Positions 20,691 through 28,937 of a stretch of 64,000 nt of DNA are shown here, piece after piece (positions within the stretch are counted from its first letter, which is position 1; the number at the start of each line of letters is the position of its first letter). This DNA comes from Pseudomonas kuykendallii (GTDB lineage Bacteria; Pseudomonadota; Gammaproteobacteria; Pseudomonadales; Pseudomonadaceae). The stretch spans positions 101,066 to 165,065 of the forward strand of contig NZ_FNNU01000007.1 of assembly GCF_900106975.1 (NCBI RefSeq), in the 5' to 3' direction. The notes beneath the pieces are model-generated. The model was not told the origin of the DNA and searched no databases. It saw nothing but the letters and a program-made list of their open reading frames with translations. Position numbers and translations under genes: made by a program.

Positions 20691-21382
20691 GCGTCGTCTT
20701 CCAGTGCGCGCAAAAGCGGCAGCGAGAGGATGTGCACCTGGCCATAGCCCAGGGCGATGGCGCCCGCCGCGACCAGCGTCTTCAACTCCAGCGCCAGCGT
20801 CTGCCGGGTGATGCCGAGCATCATCGCCAGGGCGTCCTGGGTCACCTGCACCACCGCGCGGCCACTGTCGGACATGGTGGCGTCGCCGTGGGCGAGCTGT
20901 TCCAGGCGGCGCACGATGCGCGCGCGCGTCGAACGCAGCATGGCGTCCTCCAGCAGCTTGAAGGCGAGTCGCGTATGGGCGGCCTGCAGCACCGCGATGG
21001 CACGGGCGAAGCGGCCGTGGCGCATCAGCGCGGCGAACGCCGCCGGTTCGATGCAGAGCAGTTCGGCGTTGCCCTGCGCGGTGATGTCGTGGATACGCGG
21101 CAGGCCATCCAGCGCCGAGGCCTCGCCGAACCAGTTGCCCGGCTCCAGCAGGCCGAGGATCGCTTCCTTGCCGTCGGCCCGCAGCGTCGAGACCTTCAGC
21201 GTGCCCGCCACCAGGCCGTAGAAGGTGCTGCCGGCGTCGCCCTGGCGGAACACGAATTCGCCACCGTTCAGGCGCTTCGGCTTGCCGGCGGCGAGCAGCT
21301 CGTCGCGGATGTCGGCGGGCAGCGCGGCGAACCACGGGTTGCCGAGCATTCGCGCGGCAAGGAGATCGTCAGCGAAGGGCAT
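20687..21382 (-). CDS. Crp/Fnr family transcriptional regulator
   Basis: This encodes 231 residues. An N-terminal cyclic-nucleotide-binding-like barrel (about 15-130) contains EFVFRQGDAGSTFYGLVAG and GNWFGEASALDG. A dimerisation helix and a winged HTH (about 160-215) with QDALAMMLGITRQTLALEL follow. The cysteine cluster of FNR is absent, so it is not an oxygen sensor of that kind; the ligand is unknown. ATG 21382 has AAGGA about 10 bp upstream. It is divergent from the HD-domain gene, with a 193-bp gap, which is a plausible target. Confidence 0.75.
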   Translation of the reverse strand: MPFADDLLAARMLGNPWFAALPADIRDELLAAGKPKRLNGGEFVFRQGDAGSTFYGLVAGTLKVSTLRADGKEAILGLLEPGNWFGEASALDGLPRIHDITAQGNAELLCIEPAAFAALMRHGRFARAIAVLQAAHTRLAFKLLEDAMLRSTRARIVRRLEQLAHGDATMSDSGRAVVQVTQDALAMMLGITRQTLALELKTLVAAGAIALGYGQVHILSLPLLRALEDDA

Positions 21383-21575
21383 TCGCGTGCTTCCTTGGAG
21401 TTGTCGGGGCACTGTGACCCGACTCGCCGGGAGCCGCAAGGCGCCGAATGGCGGAGCGACCGTGGCCAGCCAGCCTGGCCAATTGCAAGAAACCTTGCAG
21501 TTCGCCGGCCGCGCTTTCTCTAGGCTGCGATGACGCCAGCGGCCCACGCCGGCGATCCATAACAAGGAGAGCGCC

Positions 21576-22181
21576 ATGAGTGCCCGTGCCGGTTTCACCT
21601 CGTTCCAGAACAGTACCCGCGATGACTGGCAGCTGATCGGCGCCGAATTCGTCGGCTTCGCCAAGGGGCTTCCCGACCGCGTCATCGCCCACCTGCGCCT
21701 GCTCGAGGGCGACTACGGCGGCTTTCCGATCGACCGTTACGCCCACTCGCTGCAGACCGCCACGCGGGCGCTGCGCGACGGACGCGACGAGGAATACGTA
21801 GTCTGCGCGTTGCTGCACGACATCGGCGATACGCTGGCGACCTTCAACCACCCTGACGTCGCCGCGGCGATCCTCAAGCCCTTCGTCAGCGAGGCCGATC
21901 ACTGGATGGTCCAGCACCACGGGATTTTCCAGGGCTACTACTTCTTCCATCACCTGGGCCTGGACCGCGACCTGCGCGAGCAGTACGCCGACAGCCCGCA
22001 CTACGAGCGCACCGCCGAGTTCTGCGAGCTGTACGACAGCCCGGCGTTCGACCCGGCTTACGCCAACCTGCCGCTGAGCGAGTTCGAGCCGATGCTGCGC
22101 CGCGTGCTGGCCAAGCCGCGCAACAGCATCTACGGCAAGGCGCTGGAGCCGGCGGAGATGCCGGCGCAGCAGCCGGCCTGA
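21576..22181 (+). CDS. HD-domain protein, phosphohydrolase or PhnZ-like
   Basis: A 201-residue HD-superfamily protein. Visible metal-ligand candidates are H57 (RYAHSLQTA), H81-D82 (LLHDIGD), H92 and H114/H115 (VQHHG). The extra histidines and the short length recall the PhnZ/TmpB group of mixed-valent diiron oxygenases, though a simple HD phosphohydrolase is equally possible. ATG 21576 follows AAGGAGAG. It is divergent from the Crp-family regulator and convergent with the glutamine synthetase-like gene. I recognise the fold but not a specific substrate. Confidence 0.65.
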   Translation: MSARAGFTSFQNSTRDDWQLIGAEFVGFAKGLPDRVIAHLRLLEGDYGGFPIDRYAHSLQTATRALRDGRDEEYVVCALLHDIGDTLATFNHPDVAAAILKPFVSEADHWMVQHHGIFQGYYFFHHLGLDRDLREQYADSPHYERTAEFCELYDSPAFDPAYANLPLSEFEPMLRRVLAKPRNSIYGKALEPAEMPAQQPA

Positions 22182-22281
22182 GAGCGTTCAACGGGACGTC
22201 CAGATCGCGCGTTTACCCTGAGTGAACCGCGTTCCTGGGGGGCGGACTTCAGCCCGCCAGATCCTGACGGGTTGCGACGGC

Positions 22282-23673
22282 TCAGGCCTGGGTCAGGTAC
22301 CAGCGCCAGTCCTGCTCGCCGACCTCGCCCATGAACTGGCGGTATTCGGCCTGCTTGATCGCCAGGAACACCTTGAGGAACTCCTCGCCCAGCGCTTCGC
22401 GTGCCCAGCTCGAGTGTTCCAGCGCGCGCAGCGCGGTGAGCCAGTCGGTGGGCAGGAATTCCGTGGCCTGGGCGTAGCCGTTGCCTTCGATGGGCGCGCC
22501 CGGATCGAGTTGCAGGCGGATGCCGTGGTGGATGCCGGCGAGGATCGCCGCGGCGGCCAGGTAGGGGTTGGCGTCGGCGCCGCAGATGCGGTGCTCGATG
22601 TGGCGGCTCTTCGCCGGCCCGCCCGGCACGCGGAACGACACGGTGCGGTTGTTGATGCCCCAGCTCTTCGCCAGCGGCGCGTAGCTGTTGGCCTGGAAGC
22701 GGCGGAACGAGTTGGCGTTGGGGCAGAACAGCGCCAGCGAGTCCAGCAGCGTCGCCATCATCCCGGCGATCGAGTGGCGCAGCAGCGTACCGGCACCGGC
22801 GGCTCCGTCGCCCTCAAGGTCGGAAAGATCGCTGGCGTAGAGGTTGTTGCCCTCGGCGTCGGCGAGGCTGACGTGCATGTGCATGCCGGTGCCGGCGAGG
22901 TCGGCGAACGGCTTGGCCATGAAGCAGGCCTGCAGCCCGTGGCGGTTGGCGACGCCCTTGACCAGGCGCTTGTAGCGGATGCCTTCGTCGATGGCCTGCA
23001 ACGCGTCGAAGCGGTGCTCCAGGGTGATTTCCACCTGGCCGGGCGCGTACTCCGAAATCGCCGTGCGCGCCGGCAGGCCCTGCGCCTCGCAGGCGTCGTA
23101 GAGATCGTCGAGGAAGGGTTGCAGCTGTTCCAGTTCGTAGATGCCGTAGACCTGGGTGGCCTGCGGTCGCGTGCCGTTCATCTGCCGCGCCGGCAACGGG
23201 CGGCCGTCGGCGGCGCGTTCGCGGTCGAGCAGGTAGAACTCCAGTTCCACCGCCATCACCGGGTGGTAACCGTCGCCCTTGAGGCCGTTGATCACCCGCG
23301 CCAGGAGATGGCGCGGATCGGCCGGGGTCGCCGGCAGGCCCAGGGTCGGATGCATGCTCACCTGCAACTGCCCGGTCGGGCGCTCGCGCCAGGGCTGCAG
23401 GCACAGGCTGCCGGGCAGTGGGAAGGTCCAGCAGTCGGCATCGCCGACGTCCCAGACCAGCCCGGTCTCGTCGACATCCTCGCCGTTGATGGTCAGCCCG
23501 AGGATGGTGCTCGGCAGCGGCCGGCCGGACTCGAACACGGCGAGCAGTTCCTCGCGGTGCAGCAGCTTGCCGCGCGGCACGCCGTTGGCATCGATGAGGA
23601 ACAACTCGATGCTGCGCACCTCGGGGTTGGCGGCGAGGAAGTCATGAGCTTCCTGGATATCGGCGAATTGCAT
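22282..23673 (-). CDS. glutamine synthetase-like gamma-glutamyl-amine ligase (PauA/SpuI type)
   Basis: This encodes 463 residues of the GS catalytic fold: AVELEFYLLD with metal-binding glutamates, ISEYAPGQVEITLEH, MAKPFADLAGTGMHMHVSL, and the ATP-region segment NNRTVSFRVPGG followed by HIEHRICGADANPYLAAAA. The N-terminal beta-grasp part begins with MQFADIQEAHDFL. It belongs to the PuuA/PauA group that joins glutamate to polyamines or other amines rather than making glutamine, and resembles PA5522. ATG 23673 has AAGGA upstream. The class III aminotransferase gene lies upstream on the same strand, so the pair may degrade one amine. Substrate inferred. Confidence 0.75.
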   Translation of the reverse strand: MQFADIQEAHDFLAANPEVRSIELFLIDANGVPRGKLLHREELLAVFESGRPLPSTILGLTINGEDVDETGLVWDVGDADCWTFPLPGSLCLQPWRERPTGQLQVSMHPTLGLPATPADPRHLLARVINGLKGDGYHPVMAVELEFYLLDRERAADGRPLPARQMNGTRPQATQVYGIYELEQLQPFLDDLYDACEAQGLPARTAISEYAPGQVEITLEHRFDALQAIDEGIRYKRLVKGVANRHGLQACFMAKPFADLAGTGMHMHVSLADAEGNNLYASDLSDLEGDGAAGAGTLLRHSIAGMMATLLDSLALFCPNANSFRRFQANSYAPLAKSWGINNRTVSFRVPGGPAKSRHIEHRICGADANPYLAAAAILAGIHHGIRLQLDPGAPIEGNGYAQATEFLPTDWLTALRALEHSSWAREALGEEFLKVFLAIKQAEYRQFMGEVGEQDWRWYLTQA

Positions 23674-23690
23674 GGTGAGGTCCTTTTTCT

Positions 23691-23784
23691 CCCCTCTAGC
23701 GTTTACGGGAGAGGGGCCGGGGGAGCGGGGCGGAGGACGCGACATGGGCCCTCTCCCCAGCTTTCTCCCGTGAATGGGAGAGGG
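23691..23784. repeat. GGGAGAGGG-type intergenic hairpin repeats
   Basis: CCCCTCT...AGAGGGG (23691-23716) and TCTCCC...GGGAGA (23764-23781) are two hairpins of the GGGAGAGGG family. They fill the gap between the synthetase and aminotransferase genes. The second abuts the aminotransferase stop codon and could affect read-through. Confidence 0.5.
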
Positions 23785-25176
23785 TTAAAGCCGCGCGCCG
23801 GGAATCGCCAGCAGCTCGCTCAGTCCCTCGTCGAGGGTGGCGAGCAGCCGATCGACATCCGCCGCGGTGGTGTCCGGGCAGCACAGCGTCATGTTGTGGA
23901 ACGGAGTGATCAGCACGCCGCGGTTGATCAGGTAGAGGTGCAGGGCCATCTGCAGGCTGTCGTGGAACGCCGCTTCGGCCTGCGCGCCGGTCTTCGGCGG
24001 CTGCGCGCAGAACTGGAACTCGCAGCGCGCACCCAGTTGGCTGACCGACCAGGCCAGCTGGTGACGGCCGATCAGCGCGCGGAAGCCGTCGGCCAGGCGT
24101 TCGGCCAGCGCCAGCATGTGCGCGTAGGCGCTCTCGGTCATCACCTGTTCAAGGTTGGCGCGCATGCAGTGCATGGCCAGGGCGTTGGCCGACAGCGTGG
24201 TGCCGATGCCGCTGTGGCCGTGGCCGTGGACCATCTCGCTGGCGTGCTGCTGGGCCAGGCGCATGTCCTGGGCCATCTCGGCCGTGCAGCCGTACACCGA
24301 GCAGGGCACGCCGCCAGCGATCGGCTTGCCGAGGGTGATGAAGTCCGGCTCGAGGTTCCAGGCGCGGGTGCAGCCGCCGGGCCCGGTGGAAATGGTGTGG
24401 GTCTCGTCGATCACCAGCAAGCTGCCGTACTTGCGGGTCAGCTCGCGCACGCGCTGCATGAAGCCGGGCTCCGGCAGGACCATGCCGATGTTGGTCATCG
24501 CCGGCTCGCAGAGCACCGCGGCGATGTCGTTCTGCGCCAGAGCGGCCTCCAGTGCGGCGAGGTCGTTGAACGGCACCACGCGGCTGTGCTGCACCAGGTT
24601 GCGCGCCTGGCCGATCAGGCCCGCGCGGTGCACGGTGTGGCCGTCGCGCTGGCGCACCATGGCCTCGTCGACGGTGCCGTGGTAGCAGCCGTCGAACACC
24701 AGGATCACCTTGCGTCCGGTGATCGCGCGCACCCAGCGCAGGACGAAGCGGTTGGCGTCGGTGGCGGTGGTCGCCACCTGCCAGTAGGGCAGGCCGAAAC
24801 GCTGGGCGAGCAGTTCGCCGCAGATCACCGCGTCCTCGCCGGGCAGCATGGTGGTGAGGCCGTTGCCGGCCTGTTCGGCGATGGCGCGGGCGATCGGTGC
24901 CGGCGAATGGCCGAACATGGCGCCGGTGTCGCCGAGGCAGAAGTCGACGTACTCATGGCCGTCGATGTCATAGAAGCGGGCGCCCTGGGCGCGCTCGACG
25001 AACAGCGCGGAGGGTGTCGACCAGTCGCTCATCCAGTGCATCGGCACGCCGCCGAACAGCGAATGGCGGGCGCGCTCGGCCAGTGCCAGCGAACGCGGGT
25101 TGCGTTCGAGGAAGCGTTGCCGCTCGCGTGCGGTCAGAATCTGTACGGCCTGTTCTGCGACGCCACTGGCTGTCAT
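23785..25176 (-). CDS. class III PLP-dependent aminotransferase (GSA-aminomutase-like)
   Basis: A 463-residue fold-type I aminotransferase of the glutamate-1-semialdehyde aminomutase subgroup. It has DIDGHEYVDFCLGDTGAMFG, FDGCYHGTVDEA, the cofactor aspartate motif LVIDETHT, and the Schiff-base lysine in FITLGKPIAGG. It resembles PA5523. ATG 25176 was chosen because GAGG lies 8 bp upstream; an in-frame ATG at 25206 has no such site. It precedes the GS-like ligase gene, suggesting joint catabolism of an amine or amino acid. The true heme-pathway HemL is unlikely given the context and sequence. Substrate unknown. Confidence 0.75.
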   Translation of the reverse strand: MTASGVAEQAVQILTARERQRFLERNPRSLALAERARHSLFGGVPMHWMSDWSTPSALFVERAQGARFYDIDGHEYVDFCLGDTGAMFGHSPAPIARAIAEQAGNGLTTMLPGEDAVICGELLAQRFGLPYWQVATTATDANRFVLRWVRAITGRKVILVFDGCYHGTVDEAMVRQRDGHTVHRAGLIGQARNLVQHSRVVPFNDLAALEAALAQNDIAAVLCEPAMTNIGMVLPEPGFMQRVRELTRKYGSLLVIDETHTISTGPGGCTRAWNLEPDFITLGKPIAGGVPCSVYGCTAEMAQDMRLAQQHASEMVHGHGHSGIGTTLSANALAMHCMRANLEQVMTESAYAHMLALAERLADGFRALIGRHQLAWSVSQLGARCEFQFCAQPPKTGAQAEAAFHDSLQMALHLYLINRGVLITPFHNMTLCCPDTTAADVDRLLATLDEGLSELLAIPGARL

Positions 25177-25466
25177 GTTGAACACCTCGTTCGATTTTTC
25201 GCACATCCTCGGGGCTGAGCCCGCAGGCTGTCAATAGCGCGCGAAAACGCCCGGCAGCGTGCTGAAAGCGCCGTTCGTGCCAACCCGGCGACGGCCGGGC
25301 GGGTGCATTGTTTCGCCATATTGCCGTCCGTCAGCGACGCGCCATGCGGATGGTAATCTGCGCTTCCGCTCGCCCGCTGTTCCAGGCGGCGGCCACTCCC
25401 TTTTCGAATGTTCGGGGCTCCAGCGGGGCCAAGCGAGTATCGCCAGCAACAAAAGGAGCCGCGCCC

Positions 25467-27224
25467 ATGCATGCCATCAGCTTCATCCAGGATCTGGCCG
25501 TGATCATGCTGATCGCCGGTGTGGTCACGATTCTGTTCCACCGCTTCAAGCAACCGGTGGTGCTGGGCTACATCGTCGCCGGCTTCCTGATCGGCCCGCA
25601 TACGCCGCCGGTCGGCCTCATCCACGACGAGGAGACGATCAAGACCCTCGCCGAGCTGGGGGTGATCTTCCTGATGTTCTGCCTGGGACTGGAGTTCTCC
25701 CTGCGCAAGCTGTTCAGGGTCGGCGCCACGGCGTTCATCGCGGCCTTCCTGGAAATCGGCCTGATGATCTGGATCGGCTACGAGATAGGCCAATACTTCG
25801 GCTGGAACAACATGGATTCGCTGTTCCTCGGCGCGATCCTGGCGATTTCCTCCACCACCATCATCATCAAGGCGCTCGGCGACCTGAAGATGAAGCACGA
25901 GCGTTTCGCCCAACTGATCTTCGGCGTGCTGATCGTCGAGGACATCCTCGGCATCGGCATCATCGCTTTGCTCTCCGGGATCGCCGTCAGCGGCAACGTG
26001 GAAACCGGCCAGGTGTTCGCCACCGTCGGCAAGCTGACCCTGTTCATGATCGTCGCGCTGGTGGTGGGCATCCTCCTGGTGCCGCGCATCCTTGCCTACG
26101 TGGCGCGTTTCGAGAGCAGCGAGATGCTGCTGGTGACGGTGCTCGGGCTGTGCTTCGGCTTCTGCCTGCTGGTGGTGAAGCTGGAATACAGCATGGTGCT
26201 GGGCGCGTTCCTGATCGGCGCGATCATGGCCGAGTCGCGGCAACTGGCGCAGATCGAACGGCTGGTGGAGCCGATTCGCGACATGTTCAGCGCGATCTTC
26301 TTCGTCGCCATCGGCCTGATGATCGAGCCGCGGATCCTCCTCGACTACGCCTGGCCCATCGCCGTGATCACCTGCGCCGTGGTGATCGGCAAGATCGTCA
26401 CCTGCAGCCTCGGCGCGATCGTTGCCGGCAACGACGGGCGCACCTCGCTGCGCGTCGGCATGGGCCTTTCGCAGATCGGCGAGTTCTCGTTCATCATCGC
26501 CGCGCTGGGCATCACCCTGCAGGTCACCAGCGATTTCCTCTATCCGGTCGCGGTGGCGGTGTCGGCGATCACCACGCTGCTCACGCCCTACCTGATCCGC
26601 GCCGCCGACCCGCTGTCGGGCAAGCTCGCCCAGGTCATGCCGGAGCGCGTGTCGCGGGTCTTCGCGCTTTATGGCGACTGGCTGCGCAGCATCCAGCCGC
26701 AGGGCCAGAGTGCCGTGCTCGCCGGGATGATCCGCAAGATCCTGATGCAGGTGGGCGTGAACCTCGCCATCGTGGTGGCGATTTTCCTCGGCGGCGCCTA
26801 TTTCGCCGGCACCCTGGCCACCTACCTGGCGCCCTGGGTCGCCCAGGACAACCTGCAGAAGGCGCTGATCTGGGGCGCCGCGCTGTTGCTGGCGTTGCCG
26901 TTCCTGATCGCCGCGTACCGCAAGCTCAAGGCGCTGTCGATGCTGCTGGCGGAACTGAGCGTTCGCCCGGAGAAGGCCGGCCGCCACACGGCGCGGGTGC
27001 GCAAGGTGATCGCCGAGCTGATCCCGCTGCTGTCGCTGGCCGGGATCATGCTGCTGGTGATGGCGCTGTCGGCGAGCATTCTGCCGACCGGCGAGCTGCT
27101 GATCGCCATCGGCCTGCTCGCCGCCGGGGTGATCGCGCTGCTCTGGCGCTGGTTCATCCGCGTGCACTCGCGCATGCAGATCGCCCTGTTCGAGACCCTC
27201 GACAAGCCCGAACAGCCGCACTGA
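25467..27224 (+). CDS. CPA2 monovalent cation:proton antiporter, no TrkA domain
   Basis: A 585-residue integral membrane protein. The Na_H_exchanger core (about 1-385) has LGVIFLMFCLGLEFSL, the conserved VLIVEDILGIG acidic motif and LSQIGEFSFIIAALG. A further region (about 425-570) has extra membrane helices instead of a TrkA-N domain. It resembles PA5529, annotated as a sodium/proton antiporter. ATG 25467 is preceded by AAAGGAG at 8 bp. It is divergent from the aminotransferase gene and convergent with the SUKH-like gene. It is a distinct subtype from the antiporter at 17.1 kb. Confidence 0.8.
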   Translation: MHAISFIQDLAVIMLIAGVVTILFHRFKQPVVLGYIVAGFLIGPHTPPVGLIHDEETIKTLAELGVIFLMFCLGLEFSLRKLFRVGATAFIAAFLEIGLMIWIGYEIGQYFGWNNMDSLFLGAILAISSTTIIIKALGDLKMKHERFAQLIFGVLIVEDILGIGIIALLSGIAVSGNVETGQVFATVGKLTLFMIVALVVGILLVPRILAYVARFESSEMLLVTVLGLCFGFCLLVVKLEYSMVLGAFLIGAIMAESRQLAQIERLVEPIRDMFSAIFFVAIGLMIEPRILLDYAWPIAVITCAVVIGKIVTCSLGAIVAGNDGRTSLRVGMGLSQIGEFSFIIAALGITLQVTSDFLYPVAVAVSAITTLLTPYLIRAADPLSGKLAQVMPERVSRVFALYGDWLRSIQPQGQSAVLAGMIRKILMQVGVNLAIVVAIFLGGAYFAGTLATYLAPWVAQDNLQKALIWGAALLLALPFLIAAYRKLKALSMLLAELSVRPEKAGRHTARVRKVIAELIPLLSLAGIMLLVMALSASILPTGELLIAIGLLAAGVIALLWRWFIRVHSRMQIALFETLDKPEQPH

Positions 27225-27267
27225 AACCGCTCATGCGGAGCGTCCGGGCGGCGCACTGATCGGCCGA

Positions 27268-27675
27268 TCAGCTCTCCAGCCAGACGTCGCGCGCCCAGTG
27301 CCACACCGAGTCCCAGGTCTCGTCGGTGAGTTCGCCGTCGTCGCCATCCCACAGGGTGACCTGGCCTTCGATATCGACCACGTAGTAGTCGCGGCCGTCC
27401 TGGCACAGCGGCACCAGATCGCGCGGCAGGCCCAGGTCCCAGGCGGTGGCGGCGACGTCCGGCAGGTAGGTGTGCGATTGCGGGTCGGTGGCAGTCACCG
27501 GCTCCAGGCGGCCATAGACCACGTCGCTGACCTTGAGCAGAAACTCGCGCAACTCGAATGGCAGGTTGATCAGCAGCTGCTCCTCGATTTCGACCAGCTG
27601 GTCGTCGTCCGGCAACTCCAGGGGCACCGGTACCGGCTCGTTCTGTTCGCGCAGCTCTTCGATGACTTCTTCCAC
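27268..27675 (-). CDS. SMI1/KNR4-like (SUKH) acidic protein
   Basis: This encodes 135 residues and is strongly acidic. It has the SUKH-type core LPDDDQLVEIEEQL, PFELREFLLKVSD and a WDLGLPRDLVPLCQDG segment followed by YYVVDIEGQVTLWDGDDG. GTG 27675 was preferred because GGGGAGG lies 9 bp upstream; TTG 27693 is the other option. Some SUKH proteins are immunity proteins against polymorphic toxins, but no toxin gene is adjacent and the gene appears to be a conserved Pseudomonas locus, so a housekeeping role is as likely. It is convergent with the antiporter gene. Confidence 0.65.
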   Translation of the reverse strand: MEEVIEELREQNEPVPVPLELPDDDQLVEIEEQLLINLPFELREFLLKVSDVVYGRLEPVTATDPQSHTYLPDVAATAWDLGLPRDLVPLCQDGRDYYVVDIEGQVTLWDGDDGELTDETWDSVWHWARDVWLES

Positions 27676-27781
27676 GGCAAGCGTCCTCCCCAACGAAATG
27701 GATGCGTTTTATACAGTAGCGTGACCGCGGGGAAAAACCCGAGTCGCACCCAATCGCCGGTCGGCGCTAACTCCAGGCGAT

Positions 27782-27810
27782 AAAAAACCCGGGGCAAGCC
27801 CGGGTTTTTT
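27782..27810. terminator. bidirectional rho-independent terminator
   Basis: AAAAAACCCGGG, a short loop, and CCCGGGTTTTTT form a hairpin with A/T tracts on both sides. It terminates the Tim44-like gene on the minus strand, 17 bp after its stop codon. Confidence 0.85.
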
Positions 27811-27827
27811 CAGCGTTGCTCGGCGGA

Positions 27828-28688
27828 TCAGTTCTGCCGGATGCCCGCCACCAGCCACGGCTGGTTCTCGCCCTGGGCACGCTCCATGCGCCAGCTTTCG
27901 CTGAACGCTTCGCCCTGGTCGAAGCGCGAGGTCTTGGCGACGCCGGCGAAGGTCAGGGTAGCGACCGTCTTGTCCGGGTTGTCGTCGAGGCCGTCGAGCT
28001 GGACCTGCAGGTCGTCCACGTAGGTGGACTGGAAGCCGTCGCCCAGGTCGGCGCGCTCGCGCTTGAGGAAGTCGAGCATCTGCGGGGTGACGAACTCGGC
28101 GATCTTGTCCATCTCGTTGGCGTCCCAGTGCTGCTGCAGGGACATGAAGTGCTCGCGGGCGGCTTCGAGGAAGCGCTGTTCGTTGAACCAGGCCGGCGCG
28201 TTGATCACCGGCGCCGCGGCGCTGGGCGCCAGCGAACCGCCGAAGATGTTGCGGTTGGCGGCTTGCGGCTCGACCGGCATTTCGCGCTGGAACGGCGCAT
28301 GGCCCGCCGGGGCGGCGGTCGGTTGCTGCTGGCGACGACGCGCGGCGAGGAAGCGGAAGATCAGGAAGGCGATCGCGCCGAAGATCAGCATGTCGAACAG
28401 TTGCAGCCCCTGGAAGCCGTCGCCCATGAACATCGAGGCGAGCAGGCCGCCCGCGGCGATACCGGCCAGCGGGCCGAGCCAGCGCGAGGCGCCGCTGGCG
28501 GCGCCCGCCTGGCGGCCGGGTGCGGCAGCGGCGGCGTTGTTCTGCGCCGGTTGCTGCATCTGACGGCTCTGGTGGCTCGGCGCGCTGCCGAAGGATTTGC
28601 CGCCACCGAAGCGCTTGGCGGCATTCACGTCGAGACTCAGGGTCAGGGCGACGCAAAAGGCCAGGGCAAGGCTGAGAAAACGTTGCAT
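27828..28688 (-). CDS. Tim44-like domain protein
   Basis: This encodes 286 residues. A signal-like N-terminal helix (MQRFLSLALAFCVALTLSL) is followed by a Gly/Gln/Ala-rich linker, one or two membrane segments around residues 70-110 (GIAAGGLLASMF, LIFGAIAFLIFRFLA), and a C-terminal Tim44-like domain (about 165-286) with FNEQRFLEAAREHFMSLQQ and a cystatin-like sheet. Bacterial members are membrane proteins of unclear function; the domain in mitochondria helps protein import. It resembles PA5527. The gene is followed by a strong terminator, and its promoter lies in the 249-bp gap shared with the divergent chemoreceptor gene. Confidence 0.75.
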   Translation of the reverse strand: MQRFLSLALAFCVALTLSLDVNAAKRFGGGKSFGSAPSHQSRQMQQPAQNNAAAAAPGRQAGAASGASRWLGPLAGIAAGGLLASMFMGDGFQGLQLFDMLIFGAIAFLIFRFLAARRRQQQPTAAPAGHAPFQREMPVEPQAANRNIFGGSLAPSAAAPVINAPAWFNEQRFLEAAREHFMSLQQHWDANEMDKIAEFVTPQMLDFLKRERADLGDGFQSTYVDDLQVQLDGLDDNPDKTVATLTFAGVAKTSRFDQGEAFSESWRMERAQGENQPWLVAGIRQN

Positions 28689-28937
28689 GTGGGTATCCCA
28701 TTCATTGATCTACGCGCGCCATCTTGAACAGGCGCGCCTGACAAGACCAGCCGCAGAGTGTTTCGGGCTTTTGCCTGGCCCGCGGCAGAGGCTCTGGCGC
28801 GCACCTCGAGGCACGCCGCTACGCAGCGTCAGCACGCCGCATGTCGAGGTCTGCTTCACTCCTATACAGCATTCGCGGCGAATGCCGATAACGAGACTAT
28901 CTATCCGGCCCGATTCGGCCGTACCCGAGGAATGGCG

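Noticed and set aside
22241..22258. Terminator between the HD gene and the glutamine synthetase-like gene
   Set aside because: GGCGG/CCGCC is only a 5-bp stem with an 8-base loop and no U-tract; too weak to annotate.
22222..25218. Very long open frame (998 codons) on the plus strand
   Set aside because: It runs antisense to the glutamine synthetase-like and aminotransferase genes, which have complete family motifs. The antisense product is low-complexity Gln/His/Arg/Ala sequence typical of GC-rich shadow frames.
25447..25454. Crc/Hfq motif before the antiporter gene at 25467
   Set aside because: AACAAAAG matches only 7 of 8 positions of AANAANAA and the downstream gene is not a typical carbon-catabolic target.
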